Shown piece by piece: positions 10,301 to 19,325 of a stretch of 64,000 nucleotides of DNA. A program made the translations under genes and the position numbers. Source of the stretch: an uncultured Pontibacter sp. (GTDB lineage: Bacteria > Bacteroidota > Bacteroidia > Cytophagales > Hymenobacteraceae). The stretch lies in the NCBI RefSeq assembly GCF_947492645.1, contig NZ_CANLMZ010000008.1, positions 434,001 to 498,000 of the forward strand, given 5' to 3'. The notes under the pieces are model-generated. The model was not told the DNA's origin, searched no databases, and saw only the letters and a list, made by a program, of their open reading frames with translations. The first letter of the stretch is position 1, and every line of letters starts with the position of its first letter.

Positions 10301-10403
10301 GCGTGCCCTGCGCAGAGGCCACCTGGCAAAGCAAAACCAGCAGGAATGCCCACAGTAAGGCTGCCCTTAAGCTGGGCCGCCCCATTACGTAAATGTCTCT
10401 CAT
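7395..10403 (-). CDS. SusC/RagA-family TonB-linked outer-membrane transporter
   Basis: A TonB-dependent beta-barrel importer of 1002 residues. In order: a signal peptide ending at about SAQG (residue 33), a carboxypeptidase-regulatory-like domain (VTGTVTDARTKSALPGVVV), the plug domain with LDEVVVTGT and the SusC signature around DPLYIVDGVIIN, RIEIIKGAAAAAIYGSRASNG, then the long barrel ending in the aromatic residue F. It forms a gated pair with the SusD-like lipoprotein encoded just downstream. The 44-bp gap from anmK suggests it may be read through from that gene. Confidence 0.94.
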   Translation of the reverse strand: MRDIYVMGRPSLRAALLWAFLLVLLCQVASAQGTRYTVTGTVTDARTKSALPGVVVRLQNTNTATATDANGKYNLVANQPAGTYQLVFSIIGFKPENRPVVLGASENVTVDVQLSEDIVGLDEVVVTGTSVATSKKQLGNAISTVSAASLENSVATSIDQALAGKVAGAQISQNSGNPAGGISVRLRGTSTVVGSGDPLYIVDGVIINNTSPELIDLGGYAQNRLVDINPNDIDRIEIIKGAAAAAIYGSRASNGVVQIFTKRGKEGKPKVSASTQFRVSEVRKTLEYNDYPFRFINTIASDLTQEPVQRYDYQDEIFRTALGTENNISVSGGSANTQYFLSGNFLSNQGIVDGSSFNRGGARVRLDQTLNDWISVSFGANYTLSTSEEIPNGGLLETYGALTGFIFSNNFINPQPVNGVYPSTAPTNVLRRTNPLEAINRFDFQQRTNRFIGDFQLMLTPINNLNINYTLGYDNATQIATGFIPVGNTTPSYDAGYSRRADRTSYLLNNDLNISYRTMLSDWLESTTGVGGTAQVEKYYTSAITATQLGPIARIASGATVVSSEERSDINILGFFAQQTFGIGDRLFLTGAGRYDVSSVFGEDNRWQFYPKVSASYLISNESFWQGLSNTIPILKLRASYGQAGNLTALRAYERYTNYNPVALPGFPGVVSSTLLGNSGIKPERQEEIEVGADMSFLNGRLGLEFSYYHKNVEDLLLQITLTPSTGFLSQYANIGTMTNKGFELMLTGAPVQKENLKWTSTLIYSRNKNEVNDIPGGVLPFPGGFGQVAAVNGYPLGAFYSTYFARNPDGSLLLTPAGLPQPERIGRNPETGQPTGATVPKVIGDPNPDWTGSWVNEVTVGAGLSFRVLFDAAYGFDVFNFTRRVGERDLYGGLAGYEPELRGEVPKGTSAALFGIFENYIEDGSYIKLREVSIGYDFKPAFIGNGSVRVSLAGRNLFSIDDYSGFDPEVNAAGQTTAVRGFDFVEVPIPRTYALGLTVSF

Positions 10404-10447
10404 AGTGTATTTTATTTTTGTGGTACATAAAATCTAGCTTTAATTAA

Positions 10448-11686
10448 CTACGCTGGTAAACTTATCTTCCCCATATGCACAGAGGGTACCCGTGTTTGCC
10501 CAGGCCCGAAATTAATTTGGTTACCTACAAGGCACTCGTTGGCTAACGTTGCAAACAATACTGCTTCTTTAGCATCCGGAGACACACCCAACTCAGCGGT
10601 ATTTCTTATGGTTAAACCTGTCACCATCTCCTCAATATTCTGAATCAGTAGCGGGTTGTGCATGCCGCCGCCGCTTAGAAACACCTCAAACTTCTCTCCC
10701 TTTAAGGTTCTTTGCAAAGCATCGCTTATACCAATTGCAGAAAAGCGATTTAAGCTAGCCATTACATCTTCCGGAGAAAGCTGCGTAGTCCCCGACTTTT
10801 GCTGTGCATGCTCCAGGTATTCCAGGTTAAATAACTCAGGACCTGTAGTTTTAGGAAAGCCTTGCTCAAAAAAAGAATGATCTAATAGCGCTGTTACTAA
10901 TTTTGTATTATACGTACCTTTCTTTGCAATATCCGAATCTAAATCAAAATATTTACCGGGGTACTCTTTCTGCACATAAGCATCCATTAGTGTATTGCCC
11001 GGCCCTACGTCTGTCGAGAATATTCGCTTGGTGTCTAAATCGCCGGGAAGGAAGGTAAAATTGGCAATGCCGCCAATATTCAGCATGATTCTGTTTTGCC
11101 CTTTTTCAGAAAAAAGAAGATAATCGCCATATACCGCCAGCGGGGCACCTTCGCCGCCTGCGGCCACATGTTTCTGCCGGAAATCGCTAAGGGTAATGAT
11201 GCCCGTCTTAACAGCTATATGGTCTCCATCGCCGATTTGCAGCGTGGCATTAGGCATAACAGGGATACCATGGAGTGAGGCTGGGGCATGGTAAATCGTT
11301 TGGCCATGGCTGGCTATGATGTCTACTTCGTGCTGCTTTACGCCCCAATCCTGCAAACAATTATTTATAAGTTCGCCATGGAAACTGCCAATGTAAGCGT
11401 TGAGCAAGCATACTTTCTCCAGGTCTACCTGTCGCTTGGAGAAGATGGCTTTTACTTCCTGTTTAAAAGAGGTATCGTAGGGCATGGTGGCAAACTCGCG
11501 CAGCACCATTTTTGTTTGGGGGCCGTGGCCTGTAAATTCACACAGGGCAATGTCTAATCCATCCAGGGATGTACCCGACATCAAACCGACGATAGTTCTT
11601 TTATCTTTGTTTACCACCTGAAACAGCTCTGCAAGTCCTTTATTCATAGCACGATGTAATTTTAATTGCTCGAAATGCTTTTTCAT
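10448..11686 (-). CDS. anmK: Anhydro-N-acetylmuramic acid kinase
   Basis: Opens and phosphorylates 1,6-anhydro-MurNAc with ATP to give MurNAc-6-phosphate, a step of peptidoglycan recycling. The phosphate-binding motif GLMSGTSLDGLDIAL is near the N-terminus, then GEGAPLA, the conserved LNIGGIANFT, TDVGPGNTLMDAY and the C-terminal LSGGGMHNPLL. At 412 residues it is slightly longer than usual; the ATG at 11644 (residue 15) would give a more standard N-terminus. It lies directly upstream of susC/susD on the same strand with a 44-bp gap and no visible terminator. Confidence 0.92.
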   Translation of the reverse strand: MKKHFEQLKLHRAMNKGLAELFQVVNKDKRTIVGLMSGTSLDGLDIALCEFTGHGPQTKMVLREFATMPYDTSFKQEVKAIFSKRQVDLEKVCLLNAYIGSFHGELINNCLQDWGVKQHEVDIIASHGQTIYHAPASLHGIPVMPNATLQIGDGDHIAVKTGIITLSDFRQKHVAAGGEGAPLAVYGDYLLFSEKGQNRIMLNIGGIANFTFLPGDLDTKRIFSTDVGPGNTLMDAYVQKEYPGKYFDLDSDIAKKGTYNTKLVTALLDHSFFEQGFPKTTGPELFNLEYLEHAQQKSGTTQLSPEDVMASLNRFSAIGISDALQRTLKGEKFEVFLSGGGMHNPLLIQNIEEMVTGLTIRNTAELGVSPDAKEAVLFATLANECLVGNQINFGPGQTRVPSVHMGKISLPA

Positions 11687-11868
11687 ACCGGCAAGAAGTA
11701 TAAAATCACCGGTATATAAGTTCGAAGCTATATAAAACTAAACGTACTGCAATAAAATAAGGACTGAAATCAGGATTCTTTCAGCAAGTATAAAATGTAT
11801 TTATCGGGTGGGCACTATGTGTTGCGAGCTAGCCGCCGTACAAGAAAAAGAATACTGCTGAACTCACC

Positions 11869-13086
11869 CTACAGGCTTTTAAGTTTAAAGTATACTTTAA
11901 ACGATGTCCCTTTTCCTGGTTCGCTTTCCAGCTCTATTTTGCCGTCGTTGATTTCCACTATCCTTTTTACAATGGCCATGCCCACTCCTGTGCCCTCTAC
12001 GTGGTTATGCAGCCTTGTAAACATGCTAAACACTTTCTCATGGTCCTCTGGGCGTATACCAAGCCCATTATCCTGCACGGTAAGTACTGTGTATTTTTCG
12101 GTTTGATGCGTTTTAAGCGAAATTACGGGTTTTCTGTCGGGGCAGCTGTATTTTATGGCATTAGATACCAAATTATACACGATGCTACGCAGGTTCTTCC
12201 GGGAATGAACAATGGAGGGCGCCTCTGTAAAGTCTTCTGAAAACGTTGCTCCATATGACTCTATCAGATTTTTAATATTGAGCTTAACATCATCAAGTAT
12301 TTCGCTGAAAGCAACGTTTTTCTCACACGATTTGTCCTCGTGCTGCACTTTGGCAATTTCGGTTAAATCCTGCAGCGTGGTTTTGAAGCGGCCTACGGCC
12401 GCATTCACCATTTTCACAATTGAGGCCACTTCCTCCATATTCGGGTTCGGGTCATCCAGGTTCTCCTGTAATGCAATCATCAAACCCTCAATATTATTGA
12501 TAGGGGCCTTCAGGTCGTGTGAGGCAGTATACACAAAATTATCCAGGTCTTTGTTTACTCTTGTCAGCTCCCTGGTGCGTTCCTGTACCTTGGCCTCCAG
12601 GTTCGTATTGGCTTCTTTTACTACCTCGTTTGCTTTCACAAGTTCTTTTTTCTGGATGTAGAAACGAACAAACGAAGCTACTTTTGCACGGGTAATAAAA
12701 GGGTGCAGCGGTTTAAACAGGAAATCAACAGCACCCGCCTCAAAGCCATCAATCACGTGGGTAGCCTGTTCGTCAATTGCTGTTACAAAAATTATCGGAA
12801 TGTCTTTTGTTTTAGAGGTGTTGCTCAGGTAGCGCGCCACTTCAAACCCGTTCATCTCCGGCATCTGCACATCCATCAGTATCAGCGCCAGTTCTTCCTT
12901 TAAAGCAATCTTAAGGGCCTCCTCTCCTGACCGGGCAAAGAGGTAAGTAATATTTTCGCTTCCATCAGATAGCAGGCTCTCCAGGCTAATCAGGTTTTCC
13001 GCCAGGTCATCTACCAAAAGAATCTTAACCGGATGTACAGCAACTGTTTCTAAGTCTAAATCGTGTAATGGCTGGTCAGCGATCAT
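11869..13086 (-). CDS. Response regulator-histidine kinase hybrid
   Basis: A soluble 405-residue signalling protein. The N-terminal receiver domain (about residues 16-135) carries DD, the phospho-acceptor in LILMDVQMPEMNG and the lysine in FKPLHP. A coiled-coil linker follows, then a HisKA domain (YTASHDLKAPINN) and a HATPase domain with the N box, DNGLGI and GTGVGMAI motifs. Its ATG overlaps the stop of the CheB gene by 4 bp (ATGA), so translation is coupled. It is the last gene of the CheR-CheB signalling operon. Confidence 0.9.
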   Translation of the reverse strand: MIADQPLHDLDLETVAVHPVKILLVDDLAENLISLESLLSDGSENITYLFARSGEEALKIALKEELALILMDVQMPEMNGFEVARYLSNTSKTKDIPIIFVTAIDEQATHVIDGFEAGAVDFLFKPLHPFITRAKVASFVRFYIQKKELVKANEVVKEANTNLEAKVQERTRELTRVNKDLDNFVYTASHDLKAPINNIEGLMIALQENLDDPNPNMEEVASIVKMVNAAVGRFKTTLQDLTEIAKVQHEDKSCEKNVAFSEILDDVKLNIKNLIESYGATFSEDFTEAPSIVHSRKNLRSIVYNLVSNAIKYSCPDRKPVISLKTHQTEKYTVLTVQDNGLGIRPEDHEKVFSMFTRLHNHVEGTGVGMAIVKRIVEINDGKIELESEPGKGTSFKVYFKLKSL

Positions 13087-13649
13087 GTTAGGGAAAGTAA
13101 GTAATCTTTTAAACTGTTAAGGCCTTGCACAGAACAAGTTGGCACAGCCTCGATGGCTGCAAGTGGCATAACAGCCACTTCTGCTTCGGCCGGGTCCTGC
13201 ACAAGGGCAATACCACCTGCATCGGCAATACGTTTAAGCCCCATGCTTCCGTCTTTGCTGGCGCCACTCAAAAGTATGCCTATAACACCCTCGCCATAGG
13301 TATCGGCAGCGCTAATAAACGTTACATCTATAGAGGGACGAGAGTAATTTACTAAATCTGAGACATCTAACGAGAAACTTTTATCATTTTCAAGTAAAAC
13401 ATGGTAATTGGCAGGTGCAATGTAAACATATCCACTACAAACAGCCTCTTTATCTTCCACTTCTTCTACTTTCAGGTTCAGGCGCTTGTCAAACAGCTGC
13501 TTCAGGTTGCCCTCCTGGTCGCGAAGGCGGTGCAGCACCAGCACTATTGGTATTTTATAATCTTCCGGCAGGCCCTGAAGTATTTCCAGCGAGGCTTTTA
13601 TACCACCCCACGAACCTCCTATTACGATCAAGTCAGGTGTCTTTCTCAT
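13083..13649 (-). CDS. CheB-type methylesterase (catalytic domain only)
   Basis: A 188-residue stand-alone methylesterase without the usual N-terminal receiver. The catalytic triad is visible as Ser13 (GGSWGG), His40 (VLVLHR) and Asp133 (GASKDGSMG). In chemotaxis, CheB removes methyl groups from glutamates of receptors; in operons like this one with hybrid kinases it probably acts in a non-motility pathway, since no receptor or flagellar gene is seen. It overlaps the next gene by 4 bp and touches the CheR stop by one base. Confidence 0.9.
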   Translation of the reverse strand: MRKTPDLIVIGGSWGGIKASLEILQGLPEDYKIPIVLVLHRLRDQEGNLKQLFDKRLNLKVEEVEDKEAVCSGYVYIAPANYHVLLENDKSFSLDVSDLVNYSRPSIDVTFISAADTYGEGVIGILLSGASKDGSMGLKRIADAGGIALVQDPAEAEVAVMPLAAIEAVPTCSVQGLNSLKDYLLSLT

Positions 13650-14479
13650 CAGCCGGTTTTTCGGTGAATACGATTCTCTTTATCCACGAAGGCATATCTG
13701 CTGAAAATACCTGACATTGCAAGCGTTTCTTTTTTACCTAAGGCAAGATAGCCTAAATCTACCAGACTGTCATCGAATAAAGTAAACACTCTTTCCTGCA
13801 ACTCCCGGTTAAAGTATATTAACACGTTGCGGCACAAGATCAGGTGAAACTCATTAAAGGTAGAGTCGGTTGCCAGGTTATGTGGGTAAAACACTACGTT
13901 TTTAATAAGCGATGAGTCGAACTTTAAGCTGCCGTAGTTACTAACGTAGTAGCTCGCAAACTCTTGCTTGCCACCCGATGCATAGTACCCCGACGTGTAA
14001 GACGCAATATTGGAGGCAGAGAAAATGCCTTCTTTTGCCTGCTTCAGCACTTTCTGGTTTATATCCGTTGCGTATATCTTCGTTCGGTCCAGCAGGCCTT
14101 CTTCTTTTAAAAGTATAGCAAGCGAGAATAACTCCTCTCCTGTGGAGCAACCGGCGTCCCATATTTTTATGAACGGGTAAGTAGAAAGCATTGGCAGCAC
14201 ATTCTGCCGCAGCGACAGGAAAAAAGCTGGGTCCCGGAACATCTCGGTTACGTTTACAGTAATTTCCTGCAGAAAACCTTCGAAAAAAAAGCTATCCGAA
14301 AATACCTGCTCCCGCAACTCAGGAATGGTTTGCAGGTGATTATTTGCCAGAAAACGTTTCACCCTGCGGTAAACAGATGCCCGTGCGTAGCCGTTAAAAT
14401 CATAGCCGTAATGCTGCCGTATGTCTTTTATCAGCTGCTCTACCTCCTGCTCAAACTGTACATCCATGCTATGCTTCAT
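13649..14479 (-). CDS. CheR-type protein-glutamate methyltransferase
   Basis: A SAM-dependent methyltransferase of 276 residues. The N-terminal helical domain (FNGYARASVYRRVKRF) is followed by the Rossmann domain with WDAGCSTGEELFSLA and IYATDINQKVLKQA, both standard CheR motifs, and the FHLILCRNVLIYF segment. Its start overlaps the end of the large hybrid kinase gene by 11 bp. It probably methylates a partner in the same signalling unit as CheB and the two kinases. Confidence 0.92.
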   Translation of the reverse strand: MKHSMDVQFEQEVEQLIKDIRQHYGYDFNGYARASVYRRVKRFLANNHLQTIPELREQVFSDSFFFEGFLQEITVNVTEMFRDPAFFLSLRQNVLPMLSTYPFIKIWDAGCSTGEELFSLAILLKEEGLLDRTKIYATDINQKVLKQAKEGIFSASNIASYTSGYYASGGKQEFASYYVSNYGSLKFDSSLIKNVVFYPHNLATDSTFNEFHLILCRNVLIYFNRELQERVFTLFDDSLVDLGYLALGKKETLAMSGIFSRYAFVDKENRIHRKTG

Positions 14480-17400
14480 ATAGCCACACCCGCATTAAGG
14501 TTAGCAACTTATCTGTATCTACTGGTTTAGGTATGTAGTCTGAGGCACCAGCGTTAAGGCACTTCTCCCTGTCTTCTTTCATGGCTTTGGCAGTTAAGGC
14601 AATTATCGGTAGCTGCTTAAAACGGATGTTTTCCCGTATTCGTTTTATTGCCTCAATTCCGTCCATTTCCGGCATCATGATATCCATCAGCACCATGTCA
14701 ATGTCTGTTTCCTTTTCCAGCTTCTGCAGCGCCTCTACCCCATTGTAAGCCACTACGGGTTGCATGTTGTGCAACTCCAATAAGCTGCTCAGCGAGTAGA
14801 TATTACGCACGTCATCATCTGCTATCAGCACCTTTTTACCCTGCAGCACCTCTTCCGGCACGTGCAACTTCATTTTAAAGTCGTTGCCTGAAGGTAGTTT
14901 CTGGTTAACCTTATGCAGGAACAGCTGCACCTCATCAAGCAGGCGCAGGTACGAATACTCATTTTTGATGATGATCGTGTTAGCAAACTCCTTCAGCTGC
15001 GCTTCCTCCTGCTCGCTTAGATCTTTGCCAGAGTAAATAATAATCGGAATATCCGCAAGGCCCGGGTTTGATTTTATCTTTCGCATCCAGTCATAGCCTT
15101 TCATGCCTGGCAGGTTCAGGTCAAGTATAATGCAGTCTATTTTCTGCTTTGCCAGTACCTGCTCCGCCTCCTCTGCCGTGTATGCCGATGTAGATTTAAG
15201 GCCATGGGCCAGCAGCAGTTCTGCCACCGCTTTGTTCTCCACCTGGTTGTCCTCTACAATAAGTATGGTTTCAATGGATTTGGCTAAGGTACTGGTAATG
15301 GTGCTGAAGGCTTTATTCAGCATTTCCAGCGTCACAGGCTTGGGCAGGTACTCTTCGTTATCCTGGAAACCGCCGGTTACTTCACGGTCGTAGGCCGACA
15401 TAACATGCACATTGATATGGCGCAGCGCTTTGTCTTCCCGGATTTCTTTCAGCACATCCCAACCTGTTGTATCCGGCAGGTTTATGTCCAGCAGCATGGC
15501 ATTGGGCATCTCCTGGCGCGCCAACTGCAAACCCTCGCGCCCGGTATAAGCCTGCATTACATTAAATTTCTTGGCACGTGCAAAATCGGCAAGTATGTCG
15601 CTAAAACCCTTGTCATCTTCCACAATCAGCATTTTAACGTCCTCATGGCCGTTTGCGCCAAATTGCTCAAAAGCCTGCGTCACCGATTCCACTTTAGGTA
15701 CCTGCTGGCTAGCCGGGGCCTGTGCCAGCGTTTTTTTGCCTTGCTCCTGCGCTTGTGCCACACGTGGCAAGTATAAGGTAAAGGTACTGCCCTTGCCTGG
15801 CTCGCTTTCCAGCCGTAGCTCTCCGCCAAGTAGCGCAGCCAGTTCTTTGCTTATCGTCAGCCCCAGACCTGTGCCGCCATACTTGCGCGTTGTCGACGAA
15901 TCCACCTGCTGGAAGGCTTCAAATACCTCGTCCTGTTTTTCTTTCGGTATGCCGATGCCCGTATCGCGCACCGAAAAGGCAATTATTTCATTTGCCCCAT
16001 TCAGGTGCTCTTGTTTAAAGCGCGGTTTGTTATTTACGACAGGATATATCGCTATTTCTACCTCACCGCCTTCGTCGGTAAACTTTAGGGCATTGCCGAT
16101 AAAGTTTTTAAGTATCTGCTCTAACCTGAACCGGTCCGTCACAATGGTGTCAACAGCGCTGTCTTCGTGCGTTTCCGTCAGGTGGATTTTCTTGCGGGCA
16201 GCCACTTCCCTAAACATCGGCTCCATTTTAATGTCACTCAGCCTGATCTCCTCTGTTTCCAGCTTAATCATACCCGACTCAATTTTAGAGAGGTCCAGTA
16301 TTTCGTTTATCAGCTTAAGCAAATCGTTGCCGGATTTATGAATGATCTGGGCGTGGTCTATCTGCTTTGCTGTTAACGTCAGGTCAGGGTTATCGGCGAG
16401 CAGCCTTGAAAGTATAAGAATACTGTTTAGTGGCGTGCGCAACTCGTGGCTCATGTTAGCCAGGAAATCGCTTTTATACTTGCTTACTGTTTCTACCTGC
16501 TGCATTTTAAGCTCAATGGCCTGGCGCGCATCTTCCAGCGCTTTATTTTTAGCACGGATAGCCTCAAACTGCTCTTCCAGCAACTGCGCCTTCTCTTCGA
16601 GTTCGGTGTTCTTTTCCTGAAGCTCTTCCTGGTTTACGCGCAATTCTTCTTCCGATGCCTTTAATTCGGCGTTAAGCTGGCGTAGCTCTTCCTGCTGTGT
16701 TTCCAGTTCCTCGGCCTGGTTTTGTGTTTCAAACAGCAGTTCCTCAGTTTGTGCATGGGTTTTAAGCGTATGCACTATAACGGCAATGCGTTCAGCGGCC
16801 ACCCTGAAAAACTCAAGCTCCAGCTCGGTATAGTTTTTTCTGGTGCTAAGCTCTATGGCGCCAACTATGGTATTGTAGAAGTTGAGCGGAATAATGATGA
16901 TGGAGGCAGGTGTGATATCAGAAAGGCCGGTTTTAATGCGTAAATGCTCTTCGCCCACGCCATCCAGCAACTTCACTTTCTTCTCTTTTACAGCTTGCCC
17001 TACTTTACCAGCCCCAATCATAAACGAAGGTAGCTGCTCTATACTTTGTGTTACGCCATAGCCGGCCACAGGCTCTAATTTAGCTCCATCGTTATGCAAG
17101 TATACCACACCGGCCTCGGCACCAGTATAGCTGCTCAAAAAGGCTAAAACATTTTCCGTTAGCCTGGATACATTGTTCTCGCCTACTGCTATCGAATTAA
17201 GTTCTGTAACACCGGAAAGTATCCAGTTGCGGTTGGCATTGTCGGTGGTAAAGCGCTGCAGGTTTTCTTTCATGTCGCGGATAGTGTAGCTGAGCACGTC
17301 CTGCTCGCTTTGCACTTCCACGTCCATGTCGTATTTGCCTTCACCAATAGCCTTGGCCACGCCGGACAGGTAAATATTTTTCTCTAAAACGCCTCTGAAT

Positions 17401-18488
17401 GAGTCTGCCACCTTACCAATTTCGTCTGTGCTGTACACATCAATAACAACATCTGTGGCTCCCAGCTTTATCTTATCGGCTGCCGTGCGCAGGGTGGAAA
17501 GTGAAGCCGATATAATGTTGATGATGTATAATGACAGGAAAGTAGCAGCGCCAAGTATAAGCACCAGTACCGCTGCCAGCACAAACAGATACTGCTCCCT
17601 TTCTTTTAGATCCTCGTTTACCTCTCCCCGAATCCGGCTGATAAGGTCCATTTCTATTTTCCGTAACGCTTCAACGCTCTCTGTAGACATCTTAAAGACG
17701 GCGTTCGCATTCAAAGATTTAACATCTGCTTGGGGGTTGCTTACCAACCGCTCAATTAAAAGAGATGTATTCTTATAATCATCGCTTGCCTGCACATCCC
17801 GTAAAGCGCTTGCCGACTCCTCATCAGCATACCTGTTAAAACTTCGGAGCGCCTCATCGTAAGATGTTTTGTGTGAGTTTAACAGTACATACTCGTCCAG
17901 GGTAAGTTCTCCGCTCTGGATGGCGTTCATCAGCAGGCTTCGGATACGGGATAACTGGATCTTTGTCTCAGCCAGGTTCCGGAAGTTTGATAACTGAATT
18001 TCGAGTTCAGCTGTACTGATTCCTGTTGCGTTGGCATCAATCCTATCCAGGAAAGAGAAAATCAGGCTTGAAGAGTACTTTCTGTACCCATACAAATCCA
18101 ACTGGTTATTGTCGAGGTTGGTGCGGTGCAGAATTAACTCGTTTAGCAACGAGAGTTCAGGTATCGTGTGTCCGGTGCTGTCCAGGAAATCATTTAAGTC
18201 CCGCAGGGCCGCATCCGTTAAACTTCTTTGCGCTCTAGCTTCCATCATCATAAGCGAATCGCCGCCGGAAGCAGCCAGCATACGCGCTCTTTCCCGCTGG
18301 AATGCATGTATCAAGGCTGATACTTTCTCTGACTCTGTTAGCTGATACGACTCATCCTTTAGTTGCTCATGCTCATCAAGTTCCCGGTTAAAAGTAGTTG
18401 CGACAAAGTATAAAAGCGGGAACAACAGCAACGAAAGAAGTAGAAGCAGCTTACTTCTGATTTTTAGATTTTTGATCAATTTCATCAA
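14469..18488 (-). CDS. Large membrane hybrid histidine kinase with NIT-like sensor, HAMP, GAF and three receivers
   Basis: A 1339-residue inner-membrane sensor. A first membrane segment (about 12-33) is followed by a periplasmic helical domain whose start (KVSALIHAFQRERARMLA) resembles NIT nitrate/nitrite-sensing domains. A second membrane segment lies at about 300-325, then HAMP, a GAF domain (about 455-580), a long coiled coil, HisKA (FLANMSHELRTPLNS, His near 678), HATPase (DTGIGI, GGTGLGL) and three receiver domains starting near 953, 1074 and 1220 (each with an acidic pair, a phospho-Asp and a Lys). It is the first gene of the CheR/CheB operon. The NIT assignment is by pattern only. Confidence 0.88.
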   Translation of the reverse strand: MMKLIKNLKIRSKLLLLLSLLLFPLLYFVATTFNRELDEHEQLKDESYQLTESEKVSALIHAFQRERARMLAASGGDSLMMMEARAQRSLTDAALRDLNDFLDSTGHTIPELSLLNELILHRTNLDNNQLDLYGYRKYSSSLIFSFLDRIDANATGISTAELEIQLSNFRNLAETKIQLSRIRSLLMNAIQSGELTLDEYVLLNSHKTSYDEALRSFNRYADEESASALRDVQASDDYKNTSLLIERLVSNPQADVKSLNANAVFKMSTESVEALRKIEMDLISRIRGEVNEDLKEREQYLFVLAAVLVLILGAATFLSLYIINIISASLSTLRTAADKIKLGATDVVIDVYSTDEIGKVADSFRGVLEKNIYLSGVAKAIGEGKYDMDVEVQSEQDVLSYTIRDMKENLQRFTTDNANRNWILSGVTELNSIAVGENNVSRLTENVLAFLSSYTGAEAGVVYLHNDGAKLEPVAGYGVTQSIEQLPSFMIGAGKVGQAVKEKKVKLLDGVGEEHLRIKTGLSDITPASIIIIPLNFYNTIVGAIELSTRKNYTELELEFFRVAAERIAVIVHTLKTHAQTEELLFETQNQAEELETQQEELRQLNAELKASEEELRVNQEELQEKNTELEEKAQLLEEQFEAIRAKNKALEDARQAIELKMQQVETVSKYKSDFLANMSHELRTPLNSILILSRLLADNPDLTLTAKQIDHAQIIHKSGNDLLKLINEILDLSKIESGMIKLETEEIRLSDIKMEPMFREVAARKKIHLTETHEDSAVDTIVTDRFRLEQILKNFIGNALKFTDEGGEVEIAIYPVVNNKPRFKQEHLNGANEIIAFSVRDTGIGIPKEKQDEVFEAFQQVDSSTTRKYGGTGLGLTISKELAALLGGELRLESEPGKGSTFTLYLPRVAQAQEQGKKTLAQAPASQQVPKVESVTQAFEQFGANGHEDVKMLIVEDDKGFSDILADFARAKKFNVMQAYTGREGLQLARQEMPNAMLLDINLPDTTGWDVLKEIREDKALRHINVHVMSAYDREVTGGFQDNEEYLPKPVTLEMLNKAFSTITSTLAKSIETILIVEDNQVENKAVAELLLAHGLKSTSAYTAEEAEQVLAKQKIDCIILDLNLPGMKGYDWMRKIKSNPGLADIPIIIYSGKDLSEQEEAQLKEFANTIIIKNEYSYLRLLDEVQLFLHKVNQKLPSGNDFKMKLHVPEEVLQGKKVLIADDDVRNIYSLSSLLELHNMQPVVAYNGVEALQKLEKETDIDMVLMDIMMPEMDGIEAIKRIRENIRFKQLPIIALTAKAMKEDREKCLNAGASDYIPKPVDTDKLLTLMRVWLYEA

Positions 18489-18627
18489 TCCGGGTTGGTT
18501 AGGTCGAAAGCACTATGAAAATGCAATTTAACAAAACCTAAGCTAATTATAGGCCGGCGATGCTTTATAAACAGCTAAATTGAATTTGTGTCGCCTAAAA
18601 ACAGCTTTGCCTTTTTCCGGTTGGGCA

Positions 18628-19302
18628 TCAGATAATCCTGCCGTCTTCCATCTCAATGATGCGCCCGCTGTTTTGGGCAAAGCTTTGGTCGTGGGTAACG
18701 ATGAGTAGCGTCTGGTTATGCACTTCCGCCAGCTCCTTAAAAATATCGAATACCATATCGCTGTTCTTCACATCCAGGTTCCCGGTAGGCTCATCGCCCA
18801 TGATAATGTGCGGGTCGTTGATAAGGGCACGGGCAATGGCCACGCGCTGTTTTTCGCCACCCGAAATGCGGTAAGCCGTTTTCTGTGCCAGGTGCTCAAT
18901 TCCCAGCATCTTCAGCCTCTCCAAAGCGCGGTGCTCAACTTCCTGCTCACTATACTTGCCCAGCTTCAGGCCGGGCAGCATTACGTTTTGCAGCACGCTG
19001 AACTCGTTCAGCAGGTAATGAAACTGGAACACAAAACCTATTTTCTCGTTTCGGATACGCGCCAGCTCCACATCGCTCCTACCGGTCATCAGTTCGTCAT
19101 CAATGTATAGCTCCCCCTGGTAATCGGTATCCATTGTAGATAAAATATAGAGCAGCGTAGACTTACCACAACCCGATTTGCCGATTACAGACACAAACTC
19201 GCCTTTATCTACAGAAAAGGTAATATCAGAAAGCACCTGCACCGTTACCGGGTCGTGAAACGCCTTGTTTATTTGCTTTGCCTCAAGTATAATGTTGCTC
19301 AT
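18628..19302 (-). CDS. ABC transporter ATP-binding protein, LolD/MacB type
   Basis: The 224-residue ATPase of the export system encoded by the three-gene operon. Walker A is at residues 41-49 (GKSGCGKST), the signature is ISGGEKQRVAIARAL, Walker B IIMGDEPTGNLD, and the H-loop LLIVTHD. The EPTGNLD form is typical of the MacB/LolD/FtsE branch. It lies 23 bp after the permease gene. Motifs place it on the cytoplasmic side powering a periplasmic mechanotransmission-type permease rather than a transmembrane channel. Confidence 0.9.
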   Translation of the reverse strand: MSNIILEAKQINKAFHDPVTVQVLSDITFSVDKGEFVSVIGKSGCGKSTLLYILSTMDTDYQGELYIDDELMTGRSDVELARIRNEKIGFVFQFHYLLNEFSVLQNVMLPGLKLGKYSEQEVEHRALERLKMLGIEHLAQKTAYRISGGEKQRVAIARALINDPHIIMGDEPTGNLDVKNSDMVFDIFKELAEVHNQTLLIVTHDQSFAQNSGRIIEMEDGRII

Positions 19303-19325
19303 GCTGTAGTTGTGGCTTGTGCGCT

